From assembly GCA_944385445.1 (NCBI GenBank), contig CALWXF010000009.1, forward strand, positions 1 to 64,000: 64,000 nt of DNA. The letters run 5' to 3'. The stretch is from an uncultured Oscillospiraceae bacterium. Lineage in GTDB: Bacteria; Bacillota; Clostridia; Oscillospirales; Oscillospiraceae. This document shows positions 1 through 9,694 of this stretch, piece after piece. The notes under the pieces were generated by a model. It did not search any database and was not told the DNA's origin. It saw only the letters and a program-made list of their open reading frames with translations. Numbering within the stretch: the stretch's first letter is position 1; every line of letters begins with the position of its first letter. The translations under genes were made by a program, and so were the position numbers.

Positions 1-861
1 GCCCTGGAGGAGTGCATCCCCCTGGCCCCCCTGCACAACCCCGCCAACATCACCGGCATCAAGGCCTGCGAGGCCGTCATGGGCAAGGACGTGCCCCAGG
101 TGGGCGTGTTCGACACCGCCTTCCACCAGACCATGCCCGCCAAGGCCTACACCTATGCTCTGCCCTACGAGTACTATGAGCAGGACAAAGTGCGCCGCTA
201 CGGCTTCCATGGCACCAGCCACAAGTATGTGGCTCAGCGGGCCGCCGCCATGCTGGGCAAGCCCCTGGAAGAGCTGAAGCTCATCTCCTGCCACCTGGGC
301 AACGGCTCCTCCATCACCGCCATCGACGGCGGCAAGAGCGTGGACACCACCATGGGCTTTACTCCCCTGGCCGGCGTTCCCATGGGCACCCGCTCCGGCG
401 ACCTGGACGCCGGTATCCTGGAGTACCTGATGAACAAGCACAACATGAGCATGGCAGAGATGATGAACGTGCTCAACAAGAAGTCCGGTGTGCTGGGTGT
501 GTCCGGCGTGTCCTCCGACTTCCGTGACCTCACCGCCGCTGCCGAGCAGGGCAATGAGCGTGCCGCTCTGGCTCTGGATATGTTCTGCTACTCCGTGAAG
601 AAGTACATCGGCGCTTATGCCGCCGCTATGGGCGGCGTGGATGCCGTGATCTTCACCGCCGGCGTGGGCGAGAACTCCGCTGCCGAGCGTATGTCCATCG
701 CCTCCGGCCTGGAGTTCATGGGCATTCACATGGACCCCGAGGCCAACAACGTCCGGGGCAAGGAGACCGTGGTCTCCACCCCCGACTCCCCTGTCAAGGT
801 GCTGCTCATCCCCACCAACGAGGAGCTGATGATCGCCCTGGATACCGCCGAGCTGGCCTAA
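1..861 (+). CDS. ackA: acetate kinase, C-terminal part (5' end outside window)
   Basis: The reading frame is open from base 1 and ends at a TAA, giving the last 286 residues of acetate kinase (full length about 400). The enzyme interconverts acetyl phosphate + ADP with acetate + ATP, the ATP-yielding step of acetate fermentation in the cytoplasm. Visible family signatures are the HGTSHKYV block, the [22 protein letters not shown] region with its catalytic Arg and Asp, the [15 protein letters not shown] nucleotide-binding stretch and the terminal PTNEELMIA block. The N-terminus, and any upstream pta, lie outside. A strong terminator follows directly, so ackA ends its transcript. Confidence 0.97.
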   Translation, partial: ALEECIPLAPLHNPANITGIKACEAVMGKDVPQVGVFDTAFHQTMPAKAYTYALPYEYYEQDKVRRYGFHGTSHKYVAQRAAAMLGKPLEELKLISCHLGNGSSITAIDGGKSVDTTMGFTPLAGVPMGTRSGDLDAGILEYLMNKHNMSMAEMMNVLNKKSGVLGVSGVSSDFRDLTAAAEQGNERAALALDMFCYSVKKYIGAYAAAMGGVDAVIFTAGVGENSAAERMSIASGLEFMGIHMDPEANNVRGKETVVSTPDSPVKVLLIPTNEELMIALDTAELA

Positions 862-882
862 GTTTCCAAATCATACATCATA

Positions 883-922
883 CCCCCGGTGCAACTGGCT
901 TTCCGTTGCACCGGGGGTTTTT
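883..922 (+). terminator. Rho-independent terminator after ackA
   Basis: A 13-bp perfect stem (883-895 with 905-917), a short loop and a run of five T form a classic intrinsic terminator 22 bases after the ackA stop. Confidence 0.95.
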
Positions 923-1330
923 GCTTATTCCGACCATTGCATACTCTCTCCGCCAGCACGCCTCCCCTTCTCCTTATAGTTTTGTTTGTTTCATCAAATC
1001 CCTTTCTGGTACATCCGTCTCTTTTCATACACAATTACCAAATTTGTATCATTTCCCCATGACTTCTGACTTGACTCAAGGGTAACACCACAGTTTATGG
1101 TAAACCATGTAAAGCTGAATTTTATACAAGCATATACAACACGGATTGTTACCGTATGGGCAAAACCGGACACTGTTTGGAGAGTCGGCTGGGATTGGCT
1201 TTCCTTGTCGTGCTCTGGTTTTTATATTTGCCGCATGATTTACCACAGAAAGGAGTTGGAATGAGACCTGACATGTGAAACCTTCTAAAAATCCAATCAA
1301 CACCAAGCAAGAAAGAGAGGAAATTTGGAC
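923..1330. other. intergenic stretch with no intact gene
   Basis: I see no convincing coding sequence here. A good ribosome binding site (AAAGGAG) precedes an ATG at 1261, but that frame stops after five codons. A second site (GAGAGGA) precedes the ATG at 1331, which opens the surface-protein remnant. The stretch is more AT-rich than its neighbours and probably holds the old promoter of that remnant. Confidence 0.5.
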
Positions 1331-1641
1331 ATGAGAAAAAATCTCAAGCGAATGGCACTGATGCCACCCTCTCCCAGGATGACCAGGCCAAAGTGGATGC
1401 CGCCGTGGACAAGCTCTCCGCCGCCATGGACGGCCTCACCGCCGGTGGCGCTCCCGAGACCACTGATAAACCCGAGACCTCTCAGAAGCCTGAGAACACT
1501 GACAAGCCTGAGGCCACCGAGAAGCCCGAGAACAACGTGCCTCAGACTGGGGACACCCAGGTCATGGGCCTGTGGCTGGTGCTCTGCATGGGCACTGTGT
1601 CCTGCCTGTCCGTGATGGCTCTGAGACAGCGCCGCCGCTGA
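1331..1641 (+). pseudogene. remnant of a sortase-anchored surface protein
   Basis: The ATG at 1331 has a good ribosome binding site and starts a signal-peptide-like run (MRKNLKRMA) in frame 2. The surface-protein tail lies in frame 1: a short FIVAR-like helical piece (QAKVDAAVDKLSAAMDGLTA), a Thr/Pro/Glu/Lys-rich spacer of KPE-type repeats, the sorting signal VPQTGD, a hydrophobic helix and a final RQRRR. The tail frame has no start of its own; a stop lies upstream at 1276-1278. The simplest reading is an internal deletion that removed the middle of the protein and shifted the frame. The tail closely resembles that of the intact transglutaminase-like protein at 14252-16240. A programmed frameshift is possible but unsupported. 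Confidence 0.75.
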
Positions 1642-1680
1642 TTCGGACTGAACGCATAAATTTCTCCGTTGCATAACGAA

Positions 1681-1822
1681 GGGGCCTGTTGCAAAATAGA
1701 ATTTTGAAAAATCAGGCCAAAGAAAAAGTGAGTGAGAACCGCCGTCCTGACGGTTCTCACTCACTTTTTCAATGCACAAATTTTCTATTTGGGCCTGAAA
1801 ACTGCATTTTGCAACAGACCCT
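1681..1822. repeat. 142-bp palindromic element with IS6-like terminal inverted repeats (MITE-like)
   Basis: The ends are inverted repeats of 17 bases with 15 matching (1681-1697 and 1806-1822), containing CTGTTGCAAAAT, which resembles the ends of IS6-family elements. The interior is a longer imperfect palindrome centred on a perfect 19-bp stem (1723-1741 with 1751-1769) with a 9-base loop, flanked by A and T runs. That core would also work as a bidirectional terminator between the remnant and the convergent gene on the other strand. It carries no coding capacity and I see no 8-bp target duplication. Confidence 0.65.
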
Positions 1823-1838
1823 AATATTACATTTGTTG

Positions 1839-2648
1839 TCAGCTGGCGGAAAGGAATTGGAAGGTCTGAGCGGTGCGGTAGAGATACACCAGCTTGAGAA
1901 TCCCGATCACCAGGAGGGCAATGGCCGCCGCCAACACCACCAGTGCGCCAATGACGATGATCAGGAAGATGACACCGAGCACCATGGCTATGGTGGCTCC
2001 GATCATCCACTTCCACAGCTTTCTCCACTGCTCACTGAGCAGGTTGTCCACGCCCTCCAACACGTCGGCGTGGGCCGTAAACTCATAGTAGCTGCTGAGC
2101 AAATCCAAAACACATAAAATAATCACAAGGAAGGATGCTGCGATTTGGTTCTCAATCAGCAGAGCCAAAACACATCCCGCAGCTGAAACCAGGGTTAAAA
2201 TGCCTGCCGTCCGGTAGTTCTGCTCCTGAGAGGACAGTTTCAGCAAAACAGCTCCATAAATGAGCAAACAGGCCATAGATACCACCGTTGTAACGGTACG
2301 GAGGGATGGGACCCAGTCGCCGAGGACACTGGCAATGGTGCTGGGCACAAACAGCCAGAACAGCACCCACAGCCATTTGGCCATCACCGCACCCTTTTCC
2401 CGCAAGCTCTGCTGATACTCCAGCACCGCTTTTCTCTGCGCCAAACGGAACTGAGGGGCGGTGTCTCTCCCCCGATACATCCCGCATTGGGAGTTATAAG
2501 TACAACTTTCACAGGTCTTGTGCCCCTTCTGGCGGCAGCACAGGGCCAGCTTGCACTCCCGGCTGGCCTCCTCCAGGCAGCCCCGGCAACTGGTCTCCGC
2601 CCGGTATCCGCAGGTTTGACAGCTCTTTCCACAATAGGTCTCGCTCAT
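1839..2648 (-). CDS. Cys-rich zinc-cluster (DUF3795-like) membrane protein
   Basis: This 269-residue protein begins at the ATG of MSETYCGKS, preceded by GGAGGGAG; longer upstream in-frame sequence lacks a better start. The first 65 residues hold about twelve cysteines in CxxC-type pairs, including a CCRQKGHKTCESC block, resembling DUF3795-type zinc-binding modules. A charged linker follows. The C-terminal half carries about five hydrophobic segments, so it is an integral membrane protein with a cytoplasmic metal-binding head. No pathway is evident from its neighbours. It could be a sensor or assembly factor; function unknown. Confidence 0.7.
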   Translation of the reverse strand: MSETYCGKSCQTCGYRAETSCRGCLEEASRECKLALCCRQKGHKTCESCTYNSQCGMYRGRDTAPQFRLAQRKAVLEYQQSLREKGAVMAKWLWVLFWLFVPSTIASVLGDWVPSLRTVTTVVSMACLLIYGAVLLKLSSQEQNYRTAGILTLVSAAGCVLALLIENQIAASFLVIILCVLDLLSSYYEFTAHADVLEGVDNLLSEQWRKLWKWMIGATIAMVLGVIFLIIVIGALVVLAAAIALLVIGILKLVYLYRTAQTFQFLSAS

Positions 2649-2678
2649 GGTTCTCCCTCCTTTATTCAGGTTGACCAT

Positions 2679-2707
2679 ATTGTACCATGAAGAGAGGGAA
2701 CAAACAA
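2679..2707 (-). promoter_or_regulatory. sigma-A promoter of the DUF3795-like gene
   Basis: On the minus strand TTGTTT (2702-2707) and TACAAT (2679-2684) are spaced by 17 bases, 31 bases upstream of the ATG. The -35 box overlaps the terminator of gdhA. Confidence 0.7.
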
Positions 2708-2744
2708 GCCCCGCCCGGTGCATGGCGCACCAGACGGGGCTTGT
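2704..2744 (-). terminator. terminator of gdhA
   Basis: A 10-bp stem (2704-2713 with 2735-2744) closes an inner CGGTGC/GCGCACC-type stem and is followed on the minus strand by a T-rich tract. Confidence 0.75.
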
Positions 2745-2763
2745 GTACATTTCTATCTTTCTA

Positions 2764-4146
<1,383 letters not shown>

Positions 4147-4161
4147 TTAGCTTGCTACTGT

Positions 4162-4190
4162 ATTGTACACCCCAAACCCGCATTTTGCAA
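4162..4190 (-). promoter_or_regulatory. promoter of gdhA
   Basis: TTGCAA (4185-4190) and TACAAT (4162-4167) on the minus strand, with a 17-base spacer, lie about 50 bases upstream of the gdhA ATG. Confidence 0.75.
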
Positions 4191-4321
4191 TACCCAATGT
4201 TCAATCTTGCATAAAAGAAGGAAATATCGTTGATACAGCCAAAAAATGAAGCATTTGTTGCACACCTCTCCCAACACCATGACGGAATTTTACCACTTTT
4301 TAGCATTTTAACCAGCAATTC

Positions 4322-4350
4322 TTGACGGCACGGTCCAGGAAGATTATACT
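4322..4350 (+). promoter_or_regulatory. promoter of the rluA-type / rhomboid / ABC operon
   Basis: TTGACG (4322-4327), a 17-base spacer and TATACT (4345-4350) lie just upstream of the ribosome binding site of the pseudouridine synthase gene. Confidence 0.75.
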
Positions 4351-4384
4351 AGGATATCGAATCTTATACTGGGGGAGGTATTGC

Positions 4385-5299
4385 ATGGCGGCCAGATATC
4401 TGGGTGTTCCCATTCAGGGGGAACTGGTGGGCCTGGAGGTCAACACCATCTTGCGGCGGCACCTGCACCTGTCCGGGACGGTGCTGCGGCGGGTGAAGTG
4501 GCTCCCCGACGGCATCACGGTGGACGGCCATCGGGTCACGGTGCGCTACCGGGTCCAGGCAGGGGAAGTGCTGTCGGTGCGCCTCACCGACCCGGCCCCC
4601 ACCTCCGGCACAGTGCCCACCCCCGGGCCTCTGGAGCTTGTCTGGGAGGACGAGGACGTGGTGGTGGTCAACAAGCCCCCCGGCCTGCTGGTGCACCCCA
4701 GCCACGGCCACTTTGCCGACACCCTGGGTAACTTTCTCATGTACCACTACCAGCAAACTGGGCAGGACTGCGACTTCCACCCCGTCCACCGATTGGACAA
4801 GGGCACTTCGGGGCTGCTGGTGGTGGCCAAGCACCCCCACGCCCAGGAGCAACTCAAGCAGCAGCTCCACACCCCTCGCTTCCGCCGGGTCTATCTGGCC
4901 ATCTGTGACGGCCAGCCTCCCGCCCTCTCCGGCACGGTGGATGCCCCCATTGGCCTGGCCTCGGACTCCCGGGCCCGGGCGGTGTGTCCAGATGGACAGA
5001 GCGCCCGCACCCACTACCGGGTACTGAGTTCCTGGGATGGCGGGTGCCTGGTGGAGCTACAGCTGGACACCGGGCGCACCCATCAGATTCGGGTACACAT
5101 GGCACACCTGGGCTGTCCCCTCACCGGGGATTTTCTCTATGGCACCGAACAGCCGGAGAAAATCGCCCGGCCCGCCCTCCACTCCCATCAGCTCAGCTTC
5201 ACCCACCCCATCACAGGAGCGCACCTGGCCTTCACCCAGCCCCTGCCGGAAGACATGGCTGCACTTCTGCCAAACACAGACAACGAGGTAATGCTATGA
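4385..5299 (+). CDS. RluA-family pseudouridine synthase
   Basis: This 304-residue enzyme isomerises uridine to pseudouridine in rRNA or tRNA. The catalytic motif HRLDKGTSGLL lies at residues 135-145 (catalytic Asp138), and VVNKPPGLLVHP precedes it. RTHQIRVHM, the conserved Arg-containing block, is near the C-terminus. Residues 15-65 look like an S4-type RNA-binding region. The ATG at 4385 is chosen because GGGGAGG precedes it; the reading frame extends 21 codons upstream through the promoter. The stop overlaps the start of the rhomboid gene (ATGA). The exact target nucleotide (RluD-, RluC- or RluA-type) cannot be told by eye. Confidence 0.92.
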   Translation: MAARYLGVPIQGELVGLEVNTILRRHLHLSGTVLRRVKWLPDGITVDGHRVTVRYRVQAGEVLSVRLTDPAPTSGTVPTPGPLELVWEDEDVVVVNKPPGLLVHPSHGHFADTLGNFLMYHYQQTGQDCDFHPVHRLDKGTSGLLVVAKHPHAQEQLKQQLHTPRFRRVYLAICDGQPPALSGTVDAPIGLASDSRARAVCPDGQSARTHYRVLSSWDGGCLVELQLDTGRTHQIRVHMAHLGCPLTGDFLYGTEQPEKIARPALHSHQLSFTHPITGAHLAFTQPLPEDMAALLPNTDNEVML

Positions 5300-5874
5300 A
5301 ACGACCCACCTTAAAGATTTCCTACAACGCTCCGGTCACCATCACCTTTGCTCTACTGTCCCTGATTGCGCTGATTCTCAACGGGGTCACCGACGGCTGG
5401 ACCAACGCCTATCTCTTTTCCGTCTACCACTGTTCCCTCACAGACCCTCTGGCCTGGGTTCGGTTCTTCGGCCATGTGCTGGGCCACAGCGGCTACGCCC
5501 ATTACATCAGCAATATGGTGCTCATCCTGGTGCTGGGCCCCAACCTGGAAGACCGATTTGGAAGCTGGAATGTGCTGTGCGCCATTCTGATCACGGCGGT
5601 GATCTCCGGGCTGGTGCAGTTCTTCTTCTTCCCCGGCACCGCCCTGCTGGGAGCCTCTGGCATCGTGTTTATGATGATCCTCCTCTCCTCCTTCGGCGGG
5701 GTGCGCAACGGCACCATCCCCACCACCCTCATTCTGGTGGCGGTGTTCTACCTGGGGGATGAGATCTGGAACGGCATCTTTGTCCAGGACAACATCTCGC
5801 AGCTGACCCACATCATCGGCGGAGTGTGCGGCACCGTATTTGGATTTGCCCTGTCCGGCGGCAAGAAGCGATAA
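5296..5874 (+). CDS. rhomboid-family intramembrane serine protease
   Basis: This 192-residue protein has about six hydrophobic helices. The nucleophile motif GASG places Ser121 in one helix and the partner His172 (THIIGG) in the last, the rhomboid catalytic dyad. Conserved H69 and N73 lie in GYAHYISNM. Rhomboids cut membrane-spanning substrates within the bilayer. The ATG overlaps the preceding stop, and 16 bases plus a strong ribosome binding site separate it from the ABC gene, so the three are co-transcribed. Substrates are unknown. Confidence 0.88.
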   Translation: MKRPTLKISYNAPVTITFALLSLIALILNGVTDGWTNAYLFSVYHCSLTDPLAWVRFFGHVLGHSGYAHYISNMVLILVLGPNLEDRFGSWNVLCAILITAVISGLVQFFFFPGTALLGASGIVFMMILLSSFGGVRNGTIPTTLILVAVFYLGDEIWNGIFVQDNISQLTHIIGGVCGTVFGFALSGGKKR

Positions 5875-5890
5875 CAACAAGGAGGTTCCT

Positions 5891-8872
5891 ATGCTCAAGT
5901 TAACCAACATCCGCAAAACCTACACCGTAGGCGATCTGTCCGTGGACGCCCTGCGGGGGGTAAGCCTGGAGTTTCGGGACAATGAATTTGTCTCCATCCT
6001 GGGCCCCTCCGGCTGCGGCAAGACCACCACGCTGAACATCATCGGCGGGCTGGACCGGTACACCAGCGGCGACCTCATCATCAATGGCCGCTCCACCCGT
6101 GAGTACACCGACAGCGACTGGGACACCTACCGCAACCACTCCGTGGGCTTTGTCTTCCAAAGCTACAACCTCATCCCCCACCAGACCATCCTGGCCAATG
6201 TGGAGCTGGCCCTCACCCTGTCCGGGGTGTCCAAGGCCGAGCGGCACCGCCGGGCCCAGGAGGCCCTGGAGCAGGTGGGCCTCACCGACCACATGCACAA
6301 GCGGCCCAATCAGCTCTCCGGCGGCCAGATGCAGCGGGTGGCCATTGCCCGTGCCCTCATCAACAACCCGGACATCCTCCTGGCTGACGAGCCCACCGGC
6401 GCTCTGGACAGTGAGACCTCCGTGCAGGTGATGGACCTGCTGCGGGAGGTGGCAAAGGACCGCCTGGTCATCATGGTCACCCACAACCCGGAGCTGGCCC
6501 AGGCCTACTCCACCCGAATCATCCAACTGAAAGACGGTGAGGTGATCGCCGACTCCACCCCCTATGAGAGCCAGGAGGATACCCCCGCCCTCACAGGCAA
6601 GGAGGCCAAGGCAGGGAAAAAGACCTCCATGTCCTTCCCCACGGCCCTGTCCCTGTCTCTCAACAACCTGATGACCAAGAAGGGGCGCACCTTCCTCACC
6701 GCCTTTGCCGGGTCCATCGGCATCATCGGCATCGCTCTCATCCTCTCCCTGTCCTCCGGCATCAACACCTATATCACCAAGGTGCAGCAGGACACCCTCA
6801 CCAGCTACCCCATCACCATCCAGGCGGAAAGCGTGGATATGACCTCCATGCTCACCTCCCTGATGGGGGTCAGCGACGAGGAGGAGGGCGGAGCGCCCCG
6901 GGAAGAGGACCGGGTGTATGTGTCCAATGTCATGTACGACATGATGGACTCTATGATGAATGCTGAGACCGTCACCAACAACCTGAAAGCCTTCAAGGAG
7001 TATCTGGAGGAAGGGGGCGGCGGCATCACCGACCTGGCCCAGGTATACTACGGCTACGACTTCCAGTTTGACATCTACAACAAGGACCCCGACGGCAAAG
7101 TGGTGAAAAGTGATGTCATGTCCGCCATGGAGACCGCCATGGGCTCTCTGTACGGCGGCGACTACACCGACTACTTCAACTCCATGGGCTCCATGTATGA
7201 GAGCTTCGACGTGTGGCAGGAGCTGCTGCCCGGTGAGGACGGCCAGCTCATCTCCTCCCAGGTGGAGGACCAGCACGAGCTGCTCTACGGCCACTGGCCC
7301 CAGGAGTACAACCAGGTCATCCTCTTTGTGGACGACAACAACCAGGTCTCGGACCTGATGCTCTACGCCCTGGGCCTGGTGTCCGTGGATGAGATGAACG
7401 AGACCCTGGCCGCCCTCCAGGCCGGCGAAGAGGTGGAGGTGGAGGACCAGAGCTGGAGCTATGAGGAGCTGTGTCAGACGCAGTTCAAGCTGCTGCTGCC
7501 CTACGAGCGCTACCAGTACGACGCCAACACCAACACCTACACCGACCTGTCCGCCACCCAGACCGGGCTGGAAATGCTCTACAACAGCAATCAGACCGGC
7601 ATTACACTGGAAGTGGTGGGCGTGGCCCGCTCCGGCAGCAGCGGCGGCATGATGTCCGGCTCTCTGGGCTACACCAACGCCCTGACCCAGTACGCCATCC
7701 ACCACACCGCCGACTCTCAGCTGGTGAAAGATCAGCTGGCCAACCCGGACACCGACGTCATCACCAACCTGCCCTTCCTCAAGGAGGGGGACACTGAGCC
7801 CACCGCCGAGGAGAAGGCCCAGGACATTGGGGAGTACCTGCTCACCCTGGACCCCCAGACCCAGACGGAGGCCTATGTGGACGGCATGAGCCAGCCCAGC
7901 CAGCAGTATGTGAAGGACACCGTGGACACCCAGATGGCCAACATCACCCGGGAGGACATTGAGCAGATGATCTCCCAGGAGTACGCCGCCCAGATGGGGG
8001 TGGACGCCGCCACCCTGGATGAGTATATCGCAGGCATGAGCGATGAGGAGCTGTTTGCCCAGGTGGAGGAGGCCATGGCCGCTCAGATCAAGGAGCAGTA
8101 CGCCGCAGCGGTACAGCAGCAGCTCTCCGCCCTCCCCGCCGCCCAGCTGTCCGCCATGCTGGCCCAGGCTGTGGAGCAGGGGCCCAGCGATCAGGGTATG
8201 AGCCAGGAACAGTTTGTCTATCTCTACGACAACTATATGCCCCCCACCCGCTCCGACTCCACCTACCAGGAGAACCTGGACTTGATGGGCTATATCGACC
8301 TGGAGTCCCCCTCCTCCATCAGCCTCTATGCGGATACCTTTAAGGAGAAAGACAAGATCGCCGACCTCATCACCGCCTACAACCAGCAGGTGGCCGAGGA
8401 GGACCAGATCAGCTACACCGACTATGTGGCCCTGCTCATGAGCTCCATCACCGACATCATCAGCGGCGTGAGCTATCTGCTCATCGGCTTTGTGTCCATC
8501 TCTCTGGTGGTGTCCTCCATCATGATTGGCATCATCACCTATATCTCGGTGCTGGAGCGCACCAAGGAGATCGGCATTCTTCGTGCCGTGGGCGCCTCCA
8601 AAAAGGACGTGTCCCGGGTGTTCAACGCCGAGACCCTCATTGTGGGTCTGGGGGCCGGTGTGCTGGGCATTGTGGTGACGCTGCTGCTGAACATTCCCAT
8701 CAACGCCGCCATTCACGCTGTCACCGGGCTCACCGAGCTCTCCGCCGCTCTGCCCCCGGTGGGCGGGGCCATCCTGGTGGCCATCAGCGCCATCCTCACC
8801 ATCCTGGCCGGACTGATTCCCGCCCGTCTGGCCGCCAAGAAGGACCCGGTGGAGGCCCTGAGAAGCGAGTAA
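5891..8872 (+). CDS. MacB-like ABC transporter, ATPase fused to FtsX-type permease
   Basis: The 993-residue protein starts at an ATG 5 bases after AAGGAGG. Residues 1-230 form an ABC ATPase with Walker A GPSGCGKTT, signature LSGGQMQRVAIARAL, Walker B ILLADEPTGALD and an H-loop VTHN. A membrane segment follows near residue 280. An extracytoplasmic region of about 550 residues, rich in Asp/Glu/Gln/Tyr, comes next, then three C-terminal helices of the FtsX/MacB type ending RLAAKKDPVEALRSE. Gram-positive members of this fold export peptides or act in stress sensing with a partner kinase; none is seen here. The outer domain is unusually large compared with bacitracin-type permeases. Confidence 0.92.
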   Translation: MLKLTNIRKTYTVGDLSVDALRGVSLEFRDNEFVSILGPSGCGKTTTLNIIGGLDRYTSGDLIINGRSTREYTDSDWDTYRNHSVGFVFQSYNLIPHQTILANVELALTLSGVSKAERHRRAQEALEQVGLTDHMHKRPNQLSGGQMQRVAIARALINNPDILLADEPTGALDSETSVQVMDLLREVAKDRLVIMVTHNPELAQAYSTRIIQLKDGEVIADSTPYESQEDTPALTGKEAKAGKKTSMSFPTALSLSLNNLMTKKGRTFLTAFAGSIGIIGIALILSLSSGINTYITKVQQDTLTSYPITIQAESVDMTSMLTSLMGVSDEEEGGAPREEDRVYVSNVMYDMMDSMMNAETVTNNLKAFKEYLEEGGGGITDLAQVYYGYDFQFDIYNKDPDGKVVKSDVMSAMETAMGSLYGGDYTDYFNSMGSMYESFDVWQELLPGEDGQLISSQVEDQHELLYGHWPQEYNQVILFVDDNNQVSDLMLYALGLVSVDEMNETLAALQAGEEVEVEDQSWSYEELCQTQFKLLLPYERYQYDANTNTYTDLSATQTGLEMLYNSNQTGITLEVVGVARSGSSGGMMSGSLGYTNALTQYAIHHTADSQLVKDQLANPDTDVITNLPFLKEGDTEPTAEEKAQDIGEYLLTLDPQTQTEAYVDGMSQPSQQYVKDTVDTQMANITREDIEQMISQEYAAQMGVDAATLDEYIAGMSDEELFAQVEEAMAAQIKEQYAAAVQQQLSALPAAQLSAMLAQAVEQGPSDQGMSQEQFVYLYDNYMPPTRSDSTYQENLDLMGYIDLESPSSISLYADTFKEKDKIADLITAYNQQVAEEDQISYTDYVALLMSSITDIISGVSYLLIGFVSISLVVSSIMIGIITYISVLERTKEIGILRAVGASKKDVSRVFNAETLIVGLGAGVLGIVVTLLLNIPINAAIHAVTGLTELSAALPPVGGAILVAISAILTILAGLIPARLAAKKDPVEALRSE

Positions 8873-8992
8873 AACATACCCCCATATAGGGAAAGGAGGA
8901 AGCCATTACGACTTTCTCCTTTGTCTTTGTGGCGTATTCTGGATTTCTAACCTGGCATAGGCTTGGTGACTGACACCTTGGCTCTGCCGGGG

Positions 8993-9128
8993 CTCAAAGG
9001 CTCCCCCTGTGTAAGGGGAGCTGTCAGCCGCAAGGCTGACTGAGGGGTTGACTCTTAACATGTGGCCAACAATCCCTCCGACCCGGCTTACGCCGGGCCA
9101 CCTCCCTTTGCACAAGGGAGGCTTTGAG
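8993..9128. repeat. dispersed structured repeat, copy 1
   Basis: This element is an imperfect palindrome of two opposed units. Each unit has a C/G-rich hairpin (CTCCCC...GGGGAG; CCTCCC...GGGAGG), a second hairpin (GTCAGCC...GGCTGAC; CCCGGC...GCCGGG) and a GAGGGGTTG or GGAGGGATTG tract. CTCAAAG and CTTTGAG form the outer ends. A second copy lies at 34656-34786. It has no coding content and sits between convergent transcripts. Confidence 0.85.
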
Positions 9129-9131
9129 ACA

Positions 9132-9165
9132 AAAATCCCCTGTGGCATCATCCACAGGGGATTTT
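9132..9165 (-). terminator. terminator of the yqeG-efp-CD1247 run
   Basis: A perfect 14-bp stem (9132-9145 with 9152-9165) with a 6-base loop is followed by a T run on the minus strand, 11 bases after the stop of the CD1247-type gene. Confidence 0.92.
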
Positions 9166-9175
9166 CTCACACTTA

Positions 9176-9640
9176 TTACTCGTGGTCGTGGTCGCAACCG
9201 CAGTCACAGCCGCAGCCGCACTCGTCGTCCTCGCCCTCAAAGTCCAGAGCAAACTTCTGGCCGCACTTGGGGCAGTCGATGACGCCGGCCTCCAGCACTT
9301 CGTCGTCAATCACCAGGCTCTCCCCGCAGTTGGGGCAGTCCACCTCGAAGAAGTCCTCGTCGTCCAGATCGTCGTCGCAGTCCATATCGTGATCGCAGCA
9401 GCAATCATCCTCGTCGTCCTCGCCCACAATGGCCTCCACGTCGGCCAGGTCGTCAGAAATGGCGTCGATCTCCTCACCAAACTCGTCCAGGGTAGCGTCC
9501 ACGGTGTCCAGCTGGTCGCCGATCTCCTTGAGGACATCCAGCACCTCAGCCAGCACCTTGGCCTCGCCGCTCTCGGACTTGTCCAGGCCCATGCCGTCAA
9601 ACATGCCCTGGATATATGCAACCTTCTCAGAAATGGTCAT
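9176..9640 (-). CDS. CD1247-type protein with zinc ribbon and metal-binding tail
   Basis: This 154-residue acidic protein starts at MTISEKVAYIQGM, behind AAGGAGAT. Residues 1-75 are helical and resemble the CD1247 N-terminal domain, a clostridial family commonly found beside efp. An Asp/Cys/His-rich linker follows (CCCDHDMDCDDD). A zinc ribbon of CPNCG and CPKCG pairs lies around residues 103-130. The tail ends in CGCGCDCGCDHDHE, a likely metal-binding sequence. It is the last gene of a leftward run after efp. Function is unknown; the composition suggests metal binding or storage, which is inference. Confidence 0.8.
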   Translation of the reverse strand: MTISEKVAYIQGMFDGMGLDKSESGEAKVLAEVLDVLKEIGDQLDTVDATLDEFGEEIDAISDDLADVEAIVGEDDEDDCCCDHDMDCDDDLDDEDFFEVDCPNCGESLVIDDEVLEAGVIDCPKCGQKFALDFEGEDDECGCGCDCGCDHDHE

Positions 9641-9694
9641 GATGATATCTCCTTCCAGAGTGCAAATTGAATGGGTTGGAATGAAGTGGGGCAA

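Noticed and set aside
4984-5295. Extended N-terminus for the rhomboid protease
   Set aside because: The extra stretch overlaps the pseudouridine synthase in another frame and looks like its shadow; ATG 5296 gives a family-sized protein with translational coupling.
5900-8716. Very long open frame antisense to the MacB-like ABC gene
   Set aside because: It mirrors the GC-rich codons of a clearly conserved gene, is rich in His/Gly/Val as expected of such a shadow, and has no ribosome binding site. The same holds for the long antisense frames over leuS (16677-18950), polA (24194-26689), pflB (34889-37141), the antiporter gene (47328-49241) and the FAD oxidoreductase (56079-58754).
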